Assembly (NCBI GenBank): GCA_000431155.1
Contig: HF985627.1
Location: 51,586-115,585, forward strand
Direction: 5' to 3'
From: Bacteroides sp. CAG:927
Lineage (GTDB): Bacteria > Bacteroidota > Bacteroidia > Bacteroidales > Muribaculaceae
DNA length: 64,000 nucleotides
Position numbers and translations under genes: made by a program. Positions 25,058 to 34,815 of this stretch are shown here, in pieces. Numbering within the stretch: the stretch's first letter is position 1; every line of letters starts with the position of its first letter. The notes under the pieces are model-generated. The model did not search any database and had not been told where the DNA came from. It saw nothing but the letters and a program-made list of their open reading frames with translations.

Positions 25058-26968
25058 ATGACCAACGGATTTGTAAGAGTAGCTGCAGTATCATCTAAAG
25101 TAAAGGTGGCTGATGTGGCGGAGAATTTCAAATATATTTGTGAGGCTATTGACACCCTTGAATGTAAGCATGTCGATATTGCCGTTTTTCCTGAATTGTG
25201 CGTTACCGGTTATACCTGTGGAGACCTCTTTCGCAGCACTGATTTGACCAATGCTGCAAATCAAGCCGTGGACGCACTCCAAAAATACCTTTCCGGCAAA
25301 CATCTGGCGGTTATTGTAGGATTTCCTGCCATTGAGAATGATACACTTTATAATTGTGCAGCCTATTTAAGTGCCTCAAAACGTGTTGTTGTCAAGAAGT
25401 CGTATTTGCCTGATTACAATGAGTTTTATGAGAAACGTCGTTTCAAAGCCGGTTCATCAGCAGTGCAACCCACTGTAATTGCCGCTGATTGTGGCATTAA
25501 TATAGCTGTAGAGATATGTGAGGATCTATGGGCTCCTGTTGCGCCATCTACCTTGTCAGCACTTGCCGGCGCTGAAGTGATTTTTAATCTGTCGGCTTCT
25601 AATGACATCTTGTATAAATATGATGCTCTTATAAATCTTGTGACATCGCATTCGCAACGGTGTTGCTGCGGTTATGTGTACGCATCTTCCGGTGTAGGGG
25701 AGTCAACAACAGATGTGGTATTCCTTCCCAAGCAGATTATAGCAGAATGCGGTACTGTAATAGCGGAAAACAACAGATATGAGATTGTAAACGAGACAAC
25801 CTTTACAATTTCCGACATAGATATGGATGCTATTCGGGCCGTCAGGCTGAATACCAACACATTTGCTGACTGTACATCAAATCATGATATAGAATCCCAA
25901 ATCTATGATGCGCCTCATGACGACTTTGATTACGAGCTTCCTCTTGAATATCGCAAGTTAAGCAAACTGCCGTTTGTGCCGCAAGGTAAAGATGCTTATC
26001 GTCATCTTGATGAAATAGTAAGTATGCAAACATCGGCATTGTTGAAGCGTCTTTCAGTGTTGCCTCATCACGGCATAGTGGTGGGAATATCCGGTGGTCT
26101 GGATTCAACTCTCGCTCTGATGATTGCTGTCAATACATATAAGGTAGCAGGATATCCTCTATCCGACATCACAGCCATAACAATGCCGGGATTTGGAACA
26201 AGCGGACGCACATATAACAATGCGCTCCGTCTGATGGAGCTTTTGGGCGTTGACATGCAGGAAATATCAATTAAAGATGCAGTTCTACAGCATTTTAAGG
26301 ATATAAAGCATAATCCCGAAGATATAGATGTTACCTATGAAAATGCACAGGCAAGGGAACGCACCCAGATTCTAATGGATGTTGCAAACCAGCAAAATGC
26401 TATTGTACTTGGTACAGGAGACCTATCCGAACTTGCATTAGGTTGGTGTACTTATAACGGCGACCATATGTCAATGTATGGTATCAACTCGGGGGTTCCC
26501 AAGACATTGATTAGAGCCATAGTGGCGAGAATAGCCGATGGATTTGAAAAAGAATCTCCTGAGATTGCTGCTATACTTCGTGATATTGTGGCTACGCCTA
26601 TAAGTCCGGAACTGAAGCCCACAGACAAACATGGCGATATAGCGCAGATTACTGAAAATAGTGTAGGCCCGTATGAGCTGCAAGACTTTTTCCTGTACTA
26701 TTGGCTAAAATACTGTTATTCTTTGGAAAAGATATTTTATCTTGCCACTCAGGCATTTTCCGATACGTATTCCAAAGCTGAAATTCTTAAATGGCTGAGA
26801 GTGTTTATCCGCAGATTTTTCACGCAGCAATTCAAGCGTTCATGTATTCCCGATGGGCCTAAAGTGACGCAAGTGTCTCTTTCACCACGAGGAGACTGGC
26901 GTATGCCGTCCGATGCATGCATGAATTTATGGATTTCACAGTTAAATAATATTGAATCAAAACTTTAG
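25058..26968 (+). CDS. nadE: Glutamine-dependent NAD+ synthetase
   Basis: 636 residues from the ATG at 25058; an in-frame ATG at 25028 lies inside the promoter. The N-terminal nitrilase-type glutaminase domain (1-280) shows FPELCVTGY with the catalytic Glu, a Lys in KSYLPDYNEFYE and the nucleophile in EICEDLW. The C-terminal ATP-pyrophosphatase domain (from about 320) has GISGGLDSTLALM. Makes NAD+ from deamido-NAD+, ATP and glutamine-derived ammonia through an internal channel. Confidence 0.96.
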   Translation: MTNGFVRVAAVSSKVKVADVAENFKYICEAIDTLECKHVDIAVFPELCVTGYTCGDLFRSTDLTNAANQAVDALQKYLSGKHLAVIVGFPAIENDTLYNCAAYLSASKRVVVKKSYLPDYNEFYEKRRFKAGSSAVQPTVIAADCGINIAVEICEDLWAPVAPSTLSALAGAEVIFNLSASNDILYKYDALINLVTSHSQRCCCGYVYASSGVGESTTDVVFLPKQIIAECGTVIAENNRYEIVNETTFTISDIDMDAIRAVRLNTNTFADCTSNHDIESQIYDAPHDDFDYELPLEYRKLSKLPFVPQGKDAYRHLDEIVSMQTSALLKRLSVLPHHGIVVGISGGLDSTLALMIAVNTYKVAGYPLSDITAITMPGFGTSGRTYNNALRLMELLGVDMQEISIKDAVLQHFKDIKHNPEDIDVTYENAQARERTQILMDVANQQNAIVLGTGDLSELALGWCTYNGDHMSMYGINSGVPKTLIRAIVARIADGFEKESPEIAAILRDIVATPISPELKPTDKHGDIAQITENSVGPYELQDFFLYYWLKYCYSLEKIFYLATQAFSDTYSKAEILKWLRVFIRRFFTQQFKRSCIPDGPKVTQVSLSPRGDWRMPSDACMNLWISQLNNIESKL

Positions 26969-26980
26969 GGCATCAATACT

Positions 26981-27014
26981 TGTTGATAATATGAATACAA
27001 AAATATTATCAACA
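26981..27014 (+). promoter_or_regulatory. Perfect 12-bp inverted repeat covering the start region of the PepSY-like gene
   Basis: TGTTGATAATAT (26981-26992) and its exact reverse complement (27003-27014) are separated by 10 bases. The right arm ends on the A of the ATG at 27014. It has no T-tract, so it is not a classic terminator; it could be an operator or a hairpin that hides the ribosome-binding region. Confidence 0.7.
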
Positions 27015-27526
27015 TGAAACGTATTTTAGCTATTATTGCTGCCGGTGTTGTTATGATGGCCGGTACTAATGTGTTTGCCCAAAATGACCGTGGCCAATTG
27101 GCTGCACCGGTGCTCTATGGTGGCGTTGGGCCAGCAATTGCTGGTTCAATAGATTTCAATCAGTTACCTAAGGCAGCCAGAGATTTTGCACAGAAGCATT
27201 TTAAGGATGAAACTGTGATAGCGTGTGAAAAGGAATTTTATGACAACACCTATGAGGTAGAGTTCAGTGACGGCACTGATATAGAATTTGATGCTCAGGG
27301 CAACTGGGTGGAGATTGATGCCGGACGCCGCAAGGTTCTGCCTGAAAAAATTGTCAAGAAATTATTGCCTGACAAAGCCCGACATGAGCTTGAACGCAGA
27401 AAAGTTATAGCTTATGTTGAGTCGGTAAAACGATATAATGCAGGTTATAAGGTGGAAATCAGAAACGCAAAATACGATGATTTTCGTTTTGCTAAAGACG
27501 GTAAGTTGCTCGGCATTTCCGACTGA
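27014..27526 (+). CDS. PepSY-like exported protein
   Basis: 170 residues, signal peptide ending near FAQ (residue 23). Two tandem PepSY-like repeats follow (about 50-105 and 110-168); the pattern FSDGTDIEFDAQGNWVEID recurs in weaker form as NAKYDDFRFAKDGKLLGIS. Such small periplasmic proteins are common in Bacteroidales, with unknown function. Preceded by a striking inverted repeat and followed by a strong terminator. Confidence 0.85.
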   Translation: MKRILAIIAAGVVMMAGTNVFAQNDRGQLAAPVLYGGVGPAIAGSIDFNQLPKAARDFAQKHFKDETVIACEKEFYDNTYEVEFSDGTDIEFDAQGNWVEIDAGRRKVLPEKIVKKLLPDKARHELERRKVIAYVESVKRYNAGYKVEIRNAKYDDFRFAKDGKLLGISD

Positions 27527-27545
27527 TAATTTTTATAAGAAATCA

Positions 27546-27592
27546 AACAGGGGTCGTTACGTTACACAACTACGTACGACCCCTGTTGTTTG
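27546..27592. terminator. Bidirectional terminator between PepSY-like gene and valS
   Basis: 16-bp stem (27546-27562 with 27572-27587, one bulged T) followed by GTTTGTTT on the plus strand. Confidence 0.85.
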
Positions 27593-27608
27593 TTTAGCTT
27601 AATATGAA

Positions 27609-30233
27609 TTATTTGCCTTGCAGGGCATTGATAGCCTGAGTGAGATTGCTGATTTTGGTTTCCGCATCAGCGAGCTTTTTGCGTTCACCGTCAACTACTG
27701 CAGCCGGTGCGTTTGACACAAATCGCTCATTGTTGAGTTTCTTTTCCACTGATGCCTTAAACCCGATATAATAATCCAAATCTTTTTGCAGTTTTGCAAG
27801 TTCAGCTTCAACATCAATGTTGTTGGCAAGCGGTATGTTGATTTCGGTTGTACCTACCATGAATGTTGCGGCCGCAGGATCTTTTTCGGCGTTGTGGTGT
27901 ATTGCATCCAGATTCCCGAGCTTGACTATTACGGCATCACGATCTTTGCTCCAAGTGCCGATAATATTAAGGGTGAGCGTCTCTTTGTTGGGAATATTCT
28001 TTTCAGCCCTTACATTGCGTATGCCGTTAACTGCCTCTTTGACTTGCTCCATTACCTGAAGAAGAGATGTATTTATTTCGCCAACTTGCGGGGTCGGGGC
28101 ATACATAATGGATTCGCCATCACGACGTTCGGCAATGTGCTGCCAAAGTTCCTCTGTGATGAAAGGCATAAACGGATGCAGCAGACGAAGAAGTGAGTCA
28201 AAGAAGCCGAGTGTGGTATCTAAGGTCACTTTGTCAATTGGTGAGCCATAGGCAGGCTTGATCATCTCAAGATACCATGCTGAGAATTCATCCCAGAACA
28301 AACGGTATATTTCTTTAAGAGCTTCCGACAAACGGAATTTCTTCATCAGGTCATTGACTTCGGCAACTGTGGAGTTGAGTTTGGATTCAAACCATTGCAT
28401 AGCCATTGAGGCAGCCTCGGTAGGAGTACCTTTCTCATTGATTTCCCAACCCTTGATAAGGCGGAATGCGTTCCATATTTTGTTGCAGAAATTTCGGCCG
28501 GTTTCGCAAAGCTTTTTATCAAAGAATATATCGTTTCCTGCTGGAGCCGACATCATGAGACCCATGCGAACGCCGTCTGCACCGTAATCGGCTATTAAGG
28601 CCAAAGGATCGGGGGAATTACCTAATTGTTTGGACATCTTGCGTCCTATCTCATCGCGTACTATACCGGTGAAATATACATTGTTGAATGGCTGCTTGCC
28701 CATGAAATGATAGCCAGCCATTACCATACGTGCCACCCAAAAGAAAATGATGTCAGGGGCAGTTACAAGATCGGAAGTGGGATAGTAGTATTTTATCTCT
28801 TCATTATCCGGCTCAAGAATGCCATTGAGCAACGAAACTGGCCATAGCCATGAGGAAAACCATGTGTCAAGTGAGTCTTCATCCTGATGCAAATCCTCAG
28901 CCTTAATTTCAGGCATTATTACTTTGGCAAGTTCCAAGGCTTCTTCTTCGTTCTCTGCTACCACAAATTTCCCATTGGGCAGATACCAGGCCGGAACACG
29001 GTGTCCCCACCAAAGCTGGCGTGAGATACACCAGTCGCGTATGTCTGTAAGCCAATGACGATAAGTGGAAGTGAATTTTTCAGGCACAAATTTGAGCACT
29101 CCGTCTTCAACGGAATCCAGTGCGGGTTTTGCCAATGTCTCCATTTTCAGGAACCACTGGTCGCTCAAACGAGGTTCGCAAACAGTATCGCTATTACGTT
29201 CGGAATATCCTACTTTGTTTTCGTAATCTTCAATCTTTTCTATTAGTCCGGCAGCTTCAAGATCCTTTGCAATCTGCTTACGTACCTCAAATCGGTCCAT
29301 ACCTACGTACATGCCGGCGGCCTCGCTGATTGTGGCATCGTCATTGAAAATATCAATGGTTTCAAGATTATGTTTTTGGCCAAGCATATAGTCGTTCATG
29401 TCATGAGCCGGTGTAACTTTTAGACAACCGGTACCGAACTCTATGTCAACATAATCGTCCTCAATTACCGGAATCTCACGATTTACGAGAGGCACTATCA
29501 CACGCTTGCCTCGTAAATGCTGATTTTTCGGGTCATTGGGGTTGATGCACATGGCTGTGTCACCCATAATGGTTTCGGGGCGCGTGGTGGCAACAATAGC
29601 GTAGCCATCTTCCCCTACAATTTTGTAGCGCAGATAATATAGTTTGCTGTGCTCCTCTTTGTATATGACTTCAATGTCAGAGAGTGAGGTACGTGCTTTG
29701 GGGTCCCAATTGACCATTCTTTTACCACGGTATATGAGTCCCTGACGATAAAGCTCTACAAATACTTTTATGACGCTTTTTGCACGAATTTCATCCATGG
29801 TGAATGCGGTGCGGCTCCAATCGCATGAGGCTCCGAGTTTTTTGAGCTGCTCAAGGATTATGCCACCGTATTTATGGGTCCAGTCCCATGCATGCTCAAG
29901 AAATTGCTCACGTGTGAGAGATGATTTCTTGATGCCTTCAGCGGCGAGTTTTGCTACTACTTTGGCTTCAGTGGCAATAGCTGCATGATCGGTGCCCGGA
30001 ACCCAAAGAGCATTTTTGCCGTCCATACGGGCACGTCTAATAAGAATATCCTGTATAGTGTTGTTAAGCATGTGCCCCATGTGAAGAACTCCGGTCACAT
30101 TTGGGGGTGGGATAACTATTGTGTAAGGTTCACGACTGTCGGGCACGCTGCGAAACAATTCATGCTCCATCCAGTAGCTGTACCATTTATCTTCTACCTC
30201 TGAAGGATTGTACTTAGTGGCTAATTCGTTCAT
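27609..30233 (-). CDS. valS: Valyl-tRNA synthetase
   Basis: 874 residues from the ATG at 30233, where the family's N-terminal pattern MNELATKYNPSEVEDKWY begins; an upstream in-frame ATG (30287) lies before the -7 promoter element. Class I synthetase: HIGH-type motif PPNVTGVLHMGHM near residue 45, editing domain, KMSK loop GRKMSKQLGNSPDP, anticodon-binding helical domain and a C-terminal coiled coil (about 805-874). Standard length. Confidence 0.96.
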   Translation of the reverse strand: MNELATKYNPSEVEDKWYSYWMEHELFRSVPDSREPYTIVIPPPNVTGVLHMGHMLNNTIQDILIRRARMDGKNALWVPGTDHAAIATEAKVVAKLAAEGIKKSSLTREQFLEHAWDWTHKYGGIILEQLKKLGASCDWSRTAFTMDEIRAKSVIKVFVELYRQGLIYRGKRMVNWDPKARTSLSDIEVIYKEEHSKLYYLRYKIVGEDGYAIVATTRPETIMGDTAMCINPNDPKNQHLRGKRVIVPLVNREIPVIEDDYVDIEFGTGCLKVTPAHDMNDYMLGQKHNLETIDIFNDDATISEAAGMYVGMDRFEVRKQIAKDLEAAGLIEKIEDYENKVGYSERNSDTVCEPRLSDQWFLKMETLAKPALDSVEDGVLKFVPEKFTSTYRHWLTDIRDWCISRQLWWGHRVPAWYLPNGKFVVAENEEEALELAKVIMPEIKAEDLHQDEDSLDTWFSSWLWPVSLLNGILEPDNEEIKYYYPTSDLVTAPDIIFFWVARMVMAGYHFMGKQPFNNVYFTGIVRDEIGRKMSKQLGNSPDPLALIADYGADGVRMGLMMSAPAGNDIFFDKKLCETGRNFCNKIWNAFRLIKGWEINEKGTPTEAASMAMQWFESKLNSTVAEVNDLMKKFRLSEALKEIYRLFWDEFSAWYLEMIKPAYGSPIDKVTLDTTLGFFDSLLRLLHPFMPFITEELWQHIAERRDGESIMYAPTPQVGEINTSLLQVMEQVKEAVNGIRNVRAEKNIPNKETLTLNIIGTWSKDRDAVIVKLGNLDAIHHNAEKDPAAATFMVGTTEINIPLANNIDVEAELAKLQKDLDYYIGFKASVEKKLNNERFVSNAPAAVVDGERKKLADAETKISNLTQAINALQGK

Positions 30234-30266
30234 GGATAAATGAAATGTGTTGTTGGTTTGAAAGTG

Positions 30267-30274
30267 CAAATTTA
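30267..30274 (-). promoter_or_regulatory. -7 promoter element for valS
   Basis: Reads TAAATTTG on the minus strand, 34 bases before the chosen valS start; supports the shorter protein. Confidence 0.5.
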
Positions 30275-30307
30275 CTAATTTTTTCAATGGCTTTTAGCCC
30301 TATGAAA

Positions 30308-30348
30308 CAAAAAATGCGTCTTGACTTACATTTCATAAGCCAAGACGC
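30308..30348 (-). terminator. Terminator after ahpC
   Basis: 8-bp perfect stem (30316-30323 with 30341-30348), extended by weaker pairs, followed on the minus strand by a run of T (30308-30314). Confidence 0.75.
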
Positions 30349-30367
30349 TCATAACTCGATTATGAAT

Positions 30368-30937
30368 TTAAATCTTGCCAACCAGATCAATGCCGGGAGT
30401 CAAAGTTTTGTCTCCTTTTTTCCAGCGTGCGGGACAAACCTGATCGCCATGTTCGGCTACAAACTGTGCGGCCTCAAGTTTTCTTAGAAGTTCTTCAGAA
30501 TTTCTTCCAATGCCATTGTCGTTTATTTCGGCAACCTTGATTACACCTTCGGGATTCACAATAAACGTACCGCGATAGGCGAGGAAATCATCAGGATTCA
30601 GCACGCCAAACACCTCACTCAAGTAGCCGGTTTTGTCGGCAAGCATGGGGAATTTTACCTTGGCAATACTTTCAGATGAATCATGCCATGCCTTGTGCGT
30701 GAACTGTGTGTCTGTGCTTACAGAGTAAACCTCGGCGCCAAGTTGGGTGAACTTAGCATAATTGTCTGCCATATCAAGCAACTCGGTTGGGCATACAAAT
30801 GTGAAATCTGCGGGATAAAAGAAAAATATTGACCAGTGACCGAGGGTATCTTCCTTAGTGATTGTTTTAAACTCTCCGTTTACAAATGCCGGCACTGAAA
30901 ATTCAGGGACATTAGTATTGATTATAGTTTTGTTCAT
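30368..30937 (-). CDS. ahpC: Alkyl hydroperoxide reductase subunit C (2-Cys peroxiredoxin)
   Basis: 189 residues from the ATG at 30937; the longer frame to 30976 runs into a terminator hairpin. Peroxidatic cysteine in FTFVCPTEL (near residue 47), resolving cysteine in DQVCPARWKKG near residue 166, and the C-terminal helix typical of AhpC. Reduces hydrogen peroxide and organic peroxides in the cytoplasm. AhpF, its usual reductase, is not adjacent. Confidence 0.95.
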   Translation of the reverse strand: MNKTIINTNVPEFSVPAFVNGEFKTITKEDTLGHWSIFFFYPADFTFVCPTELLDMADNYAKFTQLGAEVYSVSTDTQFTHKAWHDSSESIAKVKFPMLADKTGYLSEVFGVLNPDDFLAYRGTFIVNPEGVIKVAEINDNGIGRNSEELLRKLEAAQFVAEHGDQVCPARWKKGDKTLTPGIDLVGKI

Positions 30938-30964
30938 ATTGATAATTTGTTTCAGTATATATAA

Positions 30965-30997
30965 CAAAAACGGCATCCCGAAGTTGGGAATGCCGTT
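30965..30997 (-). terminator. Terminator after uvrA
   Basis: 11-bp stem (30969-30979 with 30986-30997, one bulged A) with a run of T following on the minus strand. Lies between uvrA and ahpC, so ahpC has its own promoter. Confidence 0.75.
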
Positions 30998-31015
30998 AAT
31001 AATAAATTATAAAAA

Positions 31016-33877
31016 TTATTGAAGTTCCTTTTGTAAAAACTCGGAAGTAGGGGAGTTACCCTTGGCAATCTGTTCCGGAGTGCCTTGAGCTATTATCTTA
31101 CCGCCATTCCGTCCACCGCCCGGTCCCATATCAATTATATAATCAGCACATTTTATCACATCAAGATTGTGCTCAATGACAAGCACGGTGTTCCCTCGTT
31201 CTACCAATCGGTTGAAAACTCCCAAAAGTACTTTTATGTCTTCAAAATGCAAACCGGTGGTTGGTTCGTCAAGAATAAAAAGTGTTTTACCGGTGTCTTT
31301 CTTTGCCAATTCAGTAGCAAGCTTCACTCTTTGGTTTTCTCCTCCCGACAAGGTGCTTGACGGTTGGCCGAGTTTGATATATCCTAATCCGATTTCTTGC
31401 AATACCTTGATTTTACGCAGAATAGACGGGATACCTGAAAAGAAATCTACGGCCTGATTTATCGTCATGTCAAGTACATCGGCAATAGATTTTCCTTTGT
31501 AACGCACTTCCAGAGTTTCGCGGTTATACCGTTTGCCACCACAAGCTTCGCAAGGAACAAGGACATCCGGTAGAAAATTCATTTCAATGGTTTTGTAGCC
31601 GTTGCCGGAGCATACTTCGCATCTGCCACCGGATATGTTGAATGAAAATCTGCCCGGTTTATATCCACGGATTTTTGCTTCGGGCAATCCGACAAACAGA
31701 TTGCGGATATCAGTAAATACGCCTGTATATGTGGCCGGATTGGAACGTGGTGATTTGCCAAGCGGCGATTGGTCAACGGTCACAACCTTGTCGATATGTT
31801 CAATGCCGAGAATTGATTCGTATGGCAGAGGAGACTGTAGGGATTTGAAAAAATGTTGTGACAGGATGGGCTGCAAAGTGCCGTTTATCAGGCTTGATTT
31901 ACCGCTGCCTGATACGCCAGCTACTACCGTAAATGTGCCTAAAGGGAGTTTCAGGTCCACATTTTTGAGGTTATTTCCTGTAGCACCTTTCAGCTCAATA
32001 TATTTTCCGGAACCTTCTCTGCGTTTTGAGGGCACATCAATCTTAAGATTGCCATTGAGATAGTTGGCCGTTAGTGTAGAAGTTTTGAGCATGTCGGAAG
32101 GGGTGCCTTCAAACACCACCATGCCGCCTTTTCTTCCGGCTTTGGGCCCTATGTCCACCACATAATCTGCTTCAAGCATCATGTCTTTGTCGTGTTCAAC
32201 AACGATTACTGAGTTTTCTGCATCACGTAGTTTCTTTAATGAATTTATCAGCCTCAAATTGTCGCGTTGATGAAGACCTATACTCGGTTCATCAAGAATG
32301 TAGAGTACATTTACAAGTTCCGATCCTATCTGAGTGGCAAGTCTTATACGTTGGCTTTCACCACCGGACAGAGTGGCAGAGGCACGATTAAGCGAAAGAT
32401 ATTCCAGCCCTACATCAATGAGAAAACCTATGCGGCCGCTTATTTCTTTAACTATTTCATGCGCAATCAAGGCATGCGAGGGCGATAGTGATTTTTCAAG
32501 ATTGTCCACCCATTCTTTCAGCTCGGTCAGATCTAACCGACTGACCTCGGCAATGTTTTTTCCCTGAATGTAGAAATGAAGTGCTTCTTTATTCAACCTG
32601 TCGCCATTACATTCAGGACATTCAACACGGGAAAAGAATTTGCCGCTCCATTTCTGGGCTGCGCTCGAGGCATCCTCGCTTTGCTGCATTTCAATATATT
32701 TCACTATGCCGTCGTAGCTCATGAAATAATTTGAGAGGCTCATAGTGGAGTTCTGTATTGCCAACCGGTCGGGTGTGCCGTTCAGGATGTCATTCATTGC
32801 CTCATCGCTGATGTCTTTGATGGGAGTGTGCATGGTATGCCCGTATTTGGCAAGTATTGCCTCTATCTGCCAGAAAATCATGCTGTTTTTGTACTTGCCG
32901 AGAGGCACAATACCTCCGTCATGAATTGACAAAAGAGGATTAGGCATTATTTTGTCCTTATCCACTATGTTTACATATCCAAGACCTTTGCAGTGCGGAC
33001 ATGCTCCTTGAGGGGAATTGAAAGAGAAATTATGCGGTGCAGGTTCGCGATAGGACAATCCTGTGGCAGGGTCCATGAGGTGCTGGCTATAATGTGAAAT
33101 GGCATCGTTTTCCACATCATATATCATCAGCTGCTTGTCTCCCTGTCTCAGAGCATCGTTTACAGTGTCGCGTAGTCTTGTCACATCTTTGTCCGAAACC
33201 TTGAGCCTGTCAATCACCAATTCTACGGAGTGATTTTTGTATCGGTCAAGTTTCATTCCCAGAGAGATTTCGCGCAGTTCGCCATCAACTCTTACTGTCA
33301 GAAATCCTTTTTTCCTGAGATTTTCAAACAGCTCTTTATAATGACCCTTACGATTTTTTACTATCGGTGCAAGAACATATATCTTCCTACCATTGAATTT
33401 TTCCAGAATCAGATTGATGATTTTTTCTTCGGTATATTTGATCATCGGTTCTCCGGACAAGTAGCTGACAGCTTCACCTATTCTTGCATATAACAGACGA
33501 AGGAAATCATATATTTCGGTGGTAGTGCCGATAGTGCTTCGCGGATTGCGGTTGACTGTTTTCTGCTCAATAGCTATTACGGGACTAAGACCGGTGATTT
33601 TATCCACATCAGGACGCTCAAGAGTGCCGAGCATATTCCTGGCATAAGAAGAAAATGTTTCAATGTATCGTCTCTGTCCTTCAGCAAATATGGTGTCAAA
33701 CGCGAGTGAGGACTTGCCGCTACCGCTCAAACCGGTTATGACAGTAAGAGAGTTGCGAGGGATGGTAACATCTATATTTTTTAAATTATGGACTCTTGCG
33801 CCGTACACATTCAAAGAATCTGCGGCGTCAAACGAGTCATATATTGCGGGTGTGGTTTCAGTATCTTTATTTGTCAT
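31016..33877 (-). CDS. uvrA: Excinuclease ABC subunit A
   Basis: 953 residues from the ATG at 33877, which overlaps the transglycosylase stop (TAATG); a start at 33892 would add five residues. Two ABC ATPase modules: Walker A GLSGSGKSS near residue 48 and GVSGSGKSS near residue 650, signatures LSGGESQR and LSGGENQR, and zinc fingers with CPHCKGLGY and CEVCSGNGY/CEACGGKRY. Damage recognition in nucleotide excision repair; uvrB and uvrC are not in the window. Confidence 0.97.
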   Translation of the reverse strand: MTNKDTETTPAIYDSFDAADSLNVYGARVHNLKNIDVTIPRNSLTVITGLSGSGKSSLAFDTIFAEGQRRYIETFSSYARNMLGTLERPDVDKITGLSPVIAIEQKTVNRNPRSTIGTTTEIYDFLRLLYARIGEAVSYLSGEPMIKYTEEKIINLILEKFNGRKIYVLAPIVKNRKGHYKELFENLRKKGFLTVRVDGELREISLGMKLDRYKNHSVELVIDRLKVSDKDVTRLRDTVNDALRQGDKQLMIYDVENDAISHYSQHLMDPATGLSYREPAPHNFSFNSPQGACPHCKGLGYVNIVDKDKIMPNPLLSIHDGGIVPLGKYKNSMIFWQIEAILAKYGHTMHTPIKDISDEAMNDILNGTPDRLAIQNSTMSLSNYFMSYDGIVKYIEMQQSEDASSAAQKWSGKFFSRVECPECNGDRLNKEALHFYIQGKNIAEVSRLDLTELKEWVDNLEKSLSPSHALIAHEIVKEISGRIGFLIDVGLEYLSLNRASATLSGGESQRIRLATQIGSELVNVLYILDEPSIGLHQRDNLRLINSLKKLRDAENSVIVVEHDKDMMLEADYVVDIGPKAGRKGGMVVFEGTPSDMLKTSTLTANYLNGNLKIDVPSKRREGSGKYIELKGATGNNLKNVDLKLPLGTFTVVAGVSGSGKSSLINGTLQPILSQHFFKSLQSPLPYESILGIEHIDKVVTVDQSPLGKSPRSNPATYTGVFTDIRNLFVGLPEAKIRGYKPGRFSFNISGGRCEVCSGNGYKTIEMNFLPDVLVPCEACGGKRYNRETLEVRYKGKSIADVLDMTINQAVDFFSGIPSILRKIKVLQEIGLGYIKLGQPSSTLSGGENQRVKLATELAKKDTGKTLFILDEPTTGLHFEDIKVLLGVFNRLVERGNTVLVIEHNLDVIKCADYIIDMGPGGGRNGGKIIAQGTPEQIAKGNSPTSEFLQKELQ

Positions 33878-34812
33878 TATTTGGAAATCCAATTATGGTT
33901 ATAAACCTCCTTGGATTGTTTTGACCTGAGCATTGCATCCTCAGAGGGTATCTTTACTATATAGGTCTTGTTGTTTTTGTTTGGAAGTGACTTCGCCCTT
34001 ATCCACGGATTGAGCTCACGGAGTGTGAGATAGTTTGTGCCATGGTCCAACGCCCATGTTTGCCAATCTTCCACAGGTTCGTTAACTTCCACATTTTCTG
34101 TAGTTATCGGGAAATACAATTGAGATGCTTTTAGAACATATCCGAAATATTGCGGGTGCTCAAGGATTGATTTCATTGCAAGTAAACGGAATATGTAGCG
34201 CGATGTCTGCTCGTTCAAAAACAAGTCATAGGCACTTTCAGCTTTTTGTGCATCAAGCTCGCGAGAAATTCTGCCCATGCCGGCATTGTAGGAAGCAGCA
34301 GTCGATTCCCAATTCCCATATTTATTGTATGCGTTGGTAAGATATTTACAGGCTGCCTCTGTAGCCTTTTCGGGATGAAACCGTTCATCAACATACTCAT
34401 TGACTTCAAGGCCATATTCCTTGCCTGTAGCCGGCATAAACTGCCATAATCCCGCTGCTCCTGCTCCACTTACGGCGCGAGGGTTAAGATTACTTTCTAT
34501 GCATGCCAAATATATCAGGTCTGTGGGTATGTTATTGGCTTTTAATATTGGAATCAGGATAGGGAAATACCGGTTGGCCCGCTTTAGAGTCAGCATCGTA
34601 GTGCCATGAGTAAATGCCATGGATGTTAACTCACGTTCAAATCGCTCATACATGTCGCTTCGGTCCAAATTGATTTTTTTGCCGGCGAATGTTACGTGTT
34701 CCGGAATATTCGGACTAACTACTTGCATCATGTGGGGCTGTGATGCCCAAGCATTGCCGCACAGTAGCAGAAGCACCGATATTGGTGCCAAAAATATAGT
34801 TTTGATTTGCAT
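33877..34812 (-). CDS. Exported lytic transglycosylase (MltD-like, SLT domain)
   Basis: 311 residues, signal peptide 1-23. The SLT catalytic domain (about 95-230) shows ACIESNLNPRAVSGAGAAGLWQFMP with the catalytic Glu, and SYNAGMGRI. Cleaves peptidoglycan glycan strands with anhydro-muropeptide formation. The C-terminal stretch (about 255-305) resembles a single degenerate LysM-type module. Three bases from the upstream sorting-domain gene and overlapping uvrA by one base. Confidence 0.9.
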   Translation of the reverse strand: MQIKTIFLAPISVLLLLCGNAWASQPHMMQVVSPNIPEHVTFAGKKINLDRSDMYERFERELTSMAFTHGTTMLTLKRANRYFPILIPILKANNIPTDLIYLACIESNLNPRAVSGAGAAGLWQFMPATGKEYGLEVNEYVDERFHPEKATEAACKYLTNAYNKYGNWESTAASYNAGMGRISRELDAQKAESAYDLFLNEQTSRYIFRLLAMKSILEHPQYFGYVLKASQLYFPITTENVEVNEPVEDWQTWALDHGTNYLTLRELNPWIRAKSLPNKNNKTYIVKIPSEDAMLRSKQSKEVYNHNWISK

Positions 34813-34815
34813 AGA

